A stretch of 33,052 nucleotides of DNA. Origin: Nocardioidaceae bacterium UBA4001 (GTDB lineage Bacteria; Actinomycetota; Actinomycetes; Propionibacteriales; Nocardioidaceae). A program made the position numbers and the translations under genes. This document shows positions 29,032 through 33,052 of this stretch, in pieces. The notes under the pieces are model-generated. The model ran no database searches. It was given only the letters and a program-made list of their open reading frames with translations, and was not told the origin of the DNA. Position 1 is the first letter of the stretch. The number at the start of each line of letters is the position of its first letter. The stretch lies in assembly GCA_002384855.1 (NCBI GenBank), contig DGBP01000082.1, positions 10,367 through 43,418 on the forward strand. Reading direction: 5' to 3'.

Positions 29032-30108
29032 ATGGGAAAGCGACTCGTCGTCTGTTGTGACGGCACCTGGAACACCCCTGACCAGAACAACGGCGGCCGG
29101 GCCTGCCCGACCAACGTCACGAAGCTGGCCCTCTCGGTCGCGCCGGTCGGCGCCGACGGGATGGAGCAGCGGATGTTCTACCACCGGGGCGTGGGCACGC
29201 GCCGCTGGGAGCGCGTGCGCGGAGGTGCGTTCGGTCTCGGCCTCTCGCGCAACATCCAGGACGCCTACCGGTTCGTGGTCGAGAACTTCGATCCCGGGGA
29301 CGAGCTGTTCTTCCTCGGGTTCAGCCGTGGGGCGTACACCGCCCGCAGCACGGTCGGGCTGATCCGCAACGCCGGTGTCCTGCGCCGGGAGCACGTCGAC
29401 CAGGTCGGCGAGGCGTATCGCCTCTACCGCAGCCGCGCCGACGAGGCGCGGCCGACCGGGACGGAGGCGAAGCTGTTCCGGAAGTCCTACTCCCATGAGA
29501 CCCGCATCCGGTTCATCGGTGTGTGGGACACCGTCGGCGCGCTCGGCATCCCGCTCAGCGGCCTGCGGTGGGCGAACGCGTTCAACCGGCGCTGGCAGTT
29601 CCACGACACCGACCTGAGCACCTCCGTCGACGCCGCCTTCCACGCGCTCGCCGTCGACGAGAAGCGTCCGCCGTTCCAGCCGGCGGTGTGGAACCAGCAG
29701 CCGGACGCGCGTAGTCAGCGGCTCGAGCAGGTCTGGTTCAGCGGCACCCACTGCGACGTCGGCGGCGGCACCCCGGACTCGTCGCTGTCGGACCTCGGGC
29801 TGCTGTGGATGGCCGACCGGGCGCGCTCGTGCGGCCTCGGCTTCGACGAGGCCCGGTTCAGCCGCGAGGAGACGCCGGGGTCGACGTGCGAGTTCCCGGT
29901 CCGGCCCGACCCGTGGGGACCGGTCCACGAGTCGCGGAAGGGCTTCTACCGGCTGCTGCCTCGCTACGACCGGCCGCTCGGCGTGGCGAACGACGGCGAG
30001 GAGTACGTCGCCTCCACGACCGTGCAGCGCCGGGAGAAGGACTCCGACTACGCCCCGCCCGGTCTGGTCGCGTACCTCGGAGGCCCGCACCGGGTCATGG
30101 ACATCTGA
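29032..30108 (+). CDS. DUF2235 alpha/beta-hydrolase (Tle1-like phospholipase domain)
   Basis: The product has 358 residues. It begins KRLVVCCDGTWNTPDQNNGG, the family's opening strand and loop, and has YHRGVGTRRW, GLGLSRNIQDAYRFV and the nucleophile elbow FLGFSRGAYTAR (S98 in G-x-S-x-G). RFIGVWDTVGALG and WFSGTHCDVGGG hold the likely acid and histidine of the triad. DUF2235 domains include the type VI secretion effector Tle1, a phospholipase A, but here there is no secretion signal and no effector partner, so a housekeeping hydrolase of unknown substrate is more likely. ATG with GGGAGGGG directly upstream. Possibly controlled by the DosR-like box. Confidence 0.88.
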   Translation: MGKRLVVCCDGTWNTPDQNNGGRACPTNVTKLALSVAPVGADGMEQRMFYHRGVGTRRWERVRGGAFGLGLSRNIQDAYRFVVENFDPGDELFFLGFSRGAYTARSTVGLIRNAGVLRREHVDQVGEAYRLYRSRADEARPTGTEAKLFRKSYSHETRIRFIGVWDTVGALGIPLSGLRWANAFNRRWQFHDTDLSTSVDAAFHALAVDEKRPPFQPAVWNQQPDARSQRLEQVWFSGTHCDVGGGTPDSSLSDLGLLWMADRARSCGLGFDEARFSREETPGSTCEFPVRPDPWGPVHESRKGFYRLLPRYDRPLGVANDGEEYVASTTVQRREKDSDYAPPGLVAYLGGPHRVMDI

Positions 30109-30171
30109 CCCGGCGGTTCAACCCGCGGCCCTGTCGGCTCGACTCGCTCGGCGGACGCGACCTACAGCCAG

Positions 30172-31584
30172 CTAGTCCATGTCTTCGAGCTCCTTGTGAC
30201 GGGTCTCGGGGACGAACTTGATCACGAAGACCAACGAGGCCAGGGCCATCAGCGTGTAGAAGCCGTACGCGAACCACAGGCTGAAGTCGGCCATCGCCGG
30301 GAACGTCGTGGAGATGGCGAAGTTCGCCAGCCACTGGGCAGCGGCGGCGACACCGAGCGCGAGGCCACGGATCCGGTTGTTGAACATCTCGCCCAGCAGC
30401 ACCCACACGGCTGGGCCCCAGGACATGCCGAAGAAGACCACGAACGCGTTGGCGGCGACGAGGGCGGTGGGACCGGCGGCGCCCTCGAGGGACGGCGCCC
30501 CGTCGATGACGCGGGCCTGGCTGAACACCCACGCCATCGTGCCGAGGCTCAGGGTCATGCCGACCGAGCCGATCATCAGCAGGCGCCGGCGGCCGATGTG
30601 GTCGATCAGCGCGATCGCGACGAGCGTGACCGCGATGTTGGTGATCGAGGTGATCACCGTCTGGGCCAGGGCGTCGTCCTCGGTGAAGCCGACCGCCTGC
30701 CAGAGCGTCGAGGAGTAGTAGAAGATGACGTTGATCCCGACGAACTGCTGGAACACCGACAGCGCGATGCCGATCCACACGATCGGGAGCAGGCCGCCCT
30801 CGGGCTTCGTCAGCTGCGACCACGAGGACTGGCGCTCCCGCTGGAGGGTCCGCTTGATCTCGCGGATGCGTTCGTCGATGCCGGTCTTGAGGACGGTGGC
30901 CAGGACGATGCGGGCGCGCTCCTCCTTGCCCTCCCGCATCAGGTAGCGGGGCGACTCGGGGATGGTGGCCGCGAGGAGCCCGTAGGCGATCGCCGGGACC
31001 ATCTCGACCAGGAACATCCACCGCCAGGCGTCGAGGCCCAGCCACAGCTCCTCGGCGGAGCCGCCCGCCGCCCCGGCGAGTGCGTAGTCCGACAGCAGGG
31101 CGACGAAGATGCCGAGCACGATGGCCAGCTGCTGCAGGGAACCCATCCGTCCGCGGACCACGGCGGGGCTGATCTCGGCGATGTACGCCGGCGCGATCAC
31201 CGACGCGGCCCCGACGCCGAGGCCACCGATCACGCGCCACAGGATCATGTCGACCGGGCCGAACGCGAGACCCGATCCGATCGCGGAGGCGGTGAACAGG
31301 GCGGAGGCGAGGAACATCACCCGCAGCCGGCCCCACCGGTCCGCGAGCCGCCCCGCGAGGTAGGCGCCGGCCATGCAGCCGAGCAGGGCGGACGAGACCA
31401 CGAAGCCGGTGAGCCCTGCCCCCATGCCGAAGTCGTCGCGCATCGCGTTGACCGCGCCGTTGATGACCGCGGTGTCGAAGCCGAACAGGAAGCCACCGAG
31501 CGCGGCCACCGCCGCGAGTCGGATGACCTTTGTCAGGTGGTAGCCGGCCTCGCGCCGGTCCTCGGTGCTCTGCGGGGTAGCCAT
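30172..31584 (-). CDS. MFS sugar porter
   Basis: The product has 470 residues and about 12 membrane helices. Sugar-porter signatures are all present: GGFLFGFDTAVINGA in helix 1, GRLADRWGRL after helix 2, RVIGGLGVGAAS and EISPAVVRGR, PESPRYL before the central loop, QQFVGINVIFYYSS in helix 7, DHIGRRRLL in loop 8-9 and PETRHKELEDMD at the end. These proteins bring in hexoses, pentoses or polyols by proton symport or facilitated diffusion; substrate cannot be stated. ATG at 31584 fits the family; no clear ribosome binding site is seen and a TATGAG lies six bases upstream, so it may be leaderless. Confidence 0.93.
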   Translation of the reverse strand: MATPQSTEDRREAGYHLTKVIRLAAVAALGGFLFGFDTAVINGAVNAMRDDFGMGAGLTGFVVSSALLGCMAGAYLAGRLADRWGRLRVMFLASALFTASAIGSGLAFGPVDMILWRVIGGLGVGAASVIAPAYIAEISPAVVRGRMGSLQQLAIVLGIFVALLSDYALAGAAGGSAEELWLGLDAWRWMFLVEMVPAIAYGLLAATIPESPRYLMREGKEERARIVLATVLKTGIDERIREIKRTLQRERQSSWSQLTKPEGGLLPIVWIGIALSVFQQFVGINVIFYYSSTLWQAVGFTEDDALAQTVITSITNIAVTLVAIALIDHIGRRRLLMIGSVGMTLSLGTMAWVFSQARVIDGAPSLEGAAGPTALVAANAFVVFFGMSWGPAVWVLLGEMFNNRIRGLALGVAAAAQWLANFAISTTFPAMADFSLWFAYGFYTLMALASLVFVIKFVPETRHKELEDMD

Positions 31585-31688
31585 GGCCGACTCATACCCC
31601 AGCGGCGCGGGATCTATGTGGCGCCGGTCACGTGCGCTGTCGGGCTGCGACCCGTATCCGGGCCGCGGCCGGCCGGACCGCCCCTGGC

Positions 31689-33017
31689 TCACGCGGCCGC
31701 CCCCTCCGGGCAGACCCGGCCGTGCAGCGTGCCGGGGGAGCTGCCGAGGGCCATCCGTCGCACCCATCGGAACCGGACCTCTCCGGTGTCCAGGAAGGTG
31801 TGGGTGTAGCGCAGGTCGTGGACCCGGCGGTGGTGAAAGCCGCAGAGGGGGATGCCGTTGTCCAGGTCGGTGGCGCCTCCTTCGCTCCACGCGTGGGGGT
31901 GGTGGATCTCGCACCAGGCGAAGGGGCGGTCGCAGCCCTCGGCGGCGCAGCTGTCGTAGGTCAGGGACAGAGCCCGGCGCTGGGCGGTGTTGTGCAACCG
32001 CGCCTCGCGGCCGAGGTCGAGGACCTCGGACCGGCTGCCGAGGACGGCCGGCACGATGCCGGCGTTGCACGCGAGCCGGCGGGCCTGGCCGGCGGAGACG
32101 TGCAGACCTGTGTCGAGCCCGGCCGACCCGAGACCGTTCTGGAGGTGCTCGTAGGAGAGGTGCACCATGACCGTCGCACCGCCGCGACCGAGCCCCTCGG
32201 TGGGGAGGTGCTCGAGGAGCTCGACGAAGGCAGCGCCCATCTGCTCGGACCAGTTCATGCCGTTCCCGACCGTGGGGTCGTCGACCGCCTCACCCGCCCT
32301 GTTGCGCGCCCAGCGCCGTGGCGCGGACAGGTGCTCCAGTGCCGTGCGGAGCAGGTGGGCCTGGAGCTCGGGGATCACGAACCTGCCGGCGAAGGTGCCG
32401 TCCCCGTTGTCGTGAAGAGTCATCCAGGTCTCGCTCTCGGCCCGGGTCTCGTCTTCGTCGAGCATGTCGGCCTCCTGCTCGTCGGCGAGCTCCCGGGAGA
32501 TCTTCTCCAGCATCCGCCGGCCCACCTGGCGTAGACGTCGCGCGTCCATCCCGCCCAGTGCCTTCTCGACGAGCTGCTCCTCGGCGAGGCGCCGCTGCTC
32601 CTCCGTGGCAGTCTGAGGCATCTTGTCGGCGGACCTCACGATCGCGCGGACCTGGTCCTCGTTGATCCGTCCTGCGGCGAAGGCCTCACGAGCGACGTGG
32701 TAGTTCTCCTTCAGCTCCTGCGCCAGCCACAGGCCACCCCTCATGACCGCGGCGGTGGAGCCGGTCAGCCGGGCCGCCCACGCGTCGGTGCCCGTGGCGG
32801 CCGCCTCGTCGGCGAGCCGGCGCTCGTCGGCCTCGGCCAGCAGCGTCAGCCGGATCGAGGCCAGCTGCGCCTCCATCGCGGTGACCTCCGCGAGTGCCTC
32901 CGACAGCTCGAACCGGTCGAGCGCCTCCATCGGCACCGCGAGCGCCGACTCGATGCCGTCGCGTGCGGAGGCCAGGAACCGCCCGATCCTCGGTGGGTGC
33001 GTCTGGCCTGCCTTCAT
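31689..33017 (-). CDS. DUF222 (13E12-type) protein with C-terminal HNH nuclease domain
   Basis: The product has 442 residues. A helical DUF222 region (about 25-330: AEVTAMEAQLASIRLTLLAEADER, VREAFAAGRINEDQVRAIVRSAD-like pattern) is followed by an HNH domain near the end: CAAEGCDRPFAWCEIHHPHAW, then GGATDLDNGIPLCGFHHRRVHD, with zinc-binding cysteines and the catalytic His pair. This architecture is present in many copies in actinobacteria such as Nocardioides and in the mycobacterial 13E12 family; the role is unknown, possibly linked to mobile DNA. ATG at 33017 with AGGAAG upstream. No repeats typical of an insertion sequence flank it in view. Confidence 0.92.
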   Translation of the reverse strand: MKAGQTHPPRIGRFLASARDGIESALAVPMEALDRFELSEALAEVTAMEAQLASIRLTLLAEADERRLADEAAATGTDAWAARLTGSTAAVMRGGLWLAQELKENYHVAREAFAAGRINEDQVRAIVRSADKMPQTATEEQRRLAEEQLVEKALGGMDARRLRQVGRRMLEKISRELADEQEADMLDEDETRAESETWMTLHDNGDGTFAGRFVIPELQAHLLRTALEHLSAPRRWARNRAGEAVDDPTVGNGMNWSEQMGAAFVELLEHLPTEGLGRGGATVMVHLSYEHLQNGLGSAGLDTGLHVSAGQARRLACNAGIVPAVLGSRSEVLDLGREARLHNTAQRRALSLTYDSCAAEGCDRPFAWCEIHHPHAWSEGGATDLDNGIPLCGFHHRRVHDLRYTHTFLDTGEVRFRWVRRMALGSSPGTLHGRVCPEGAAA

Positions 33018-33052
33018 GTCGAACAGACTTCCTGGATCTCTGCTTGAGTGCA

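Noticed and set aside
29032..30108. DUF2235 protein as a type VI secretion effector
   Set aside because: No secretion genes, immunity gene, VgrG or PAAR domain nearby, and the likely host is a Gram-positive actinobacterium without such a system.
31689..33017. DUF222-HNH gene as part of a mobile element or restriction system
   Set aside because: No terminal repeats, transposase, methyltransferase or integrase in view; this family is scattered in actinobacterial chromosomes.

Overview
The window is very GC-rich, densely coded chromosomal DNA from an actinobacterium, most like Nocardioides or a relative in the Propionibacteriales. This is inferred from gene content and sequence style: ANTAR regulators, a DUF222/HNH protein, a DUF1794-type nitrobindin, an nSTAND1-WD40 giant, PxKF-like secreted domains, frequent GTG starts and many leaderless promoters (a TANNNT box 6-8 bases before the start codon). 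I saw no rRNA, tRNA, CRISPR array, insertion sequence or phage module.

Layout. 1-3.8 kb: tail of an LPXTG surface protein; a membrane-tethered thioredoxin followed directly by a low-molecular-weight tyrosine phosphatase; a truncated SRPBCC gene; a 25-codon cysteine-containing leader peptide and hairpin ahead of a DUF4395 membrane protein; and a membrane-anchored discoidin-like protein. 3.8-9.9 kb: a tyrosine-rich-tailed BY-kinase of the Wzc/CpsD type, D-aminoacyl-tRNA deacylase, a BKACE enzyme, an unreported-size 33-residue membrane peptide coupled to a nitrobindin, a secreted beta-propeller and a GCS2 carboxylate-amine ligase. 9.9-18.5 kb is a regulatory and signalling block: Fur-family repressor overlapping a GAF-ANTAR protein, a 525-residue HTH/helical-repeat protein behind three palindromic boxes, a second ANTAR protein, a 1328-residue HTH-STAND NTPase-WD40 protein, and then a promoter-like region with helically phased repeats, a 31-bp hairpin and an unknown 148-residue protein.

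18.6-26.7 kb: stand-alone phosphomannose-isomerase-type cupin, YgfZ, an SGNH hydrolase with a structured leader, a secreted subtilase facing a secreted nidogen/PxKF protein across a 309-bp divergent region, and an atypical cytidylyltransferase. 26.7-33 kb: lipoprotein, NTF2-like protein, two tiny paralogous proteins facing each other, a DUF2235 hydrolase with a DosR-like box upstream, a sugar-porter MFS transporter and a DUF222-HNH protein.

How parts may work together (inference): the phosphatase and BY-kinase are a plausible Wzb/Wzc-type pair for envelope polysaccharide control. Thioredoxin, DUF4395 and the Cys leader peptide point to sulfur or redox control. The two most promising undescribed elements are the 17.75-18.5 kb repeat/promoter/hairpin/gene unit beside the STAND gene and the leader-peptide unit upstream of DUF4395.
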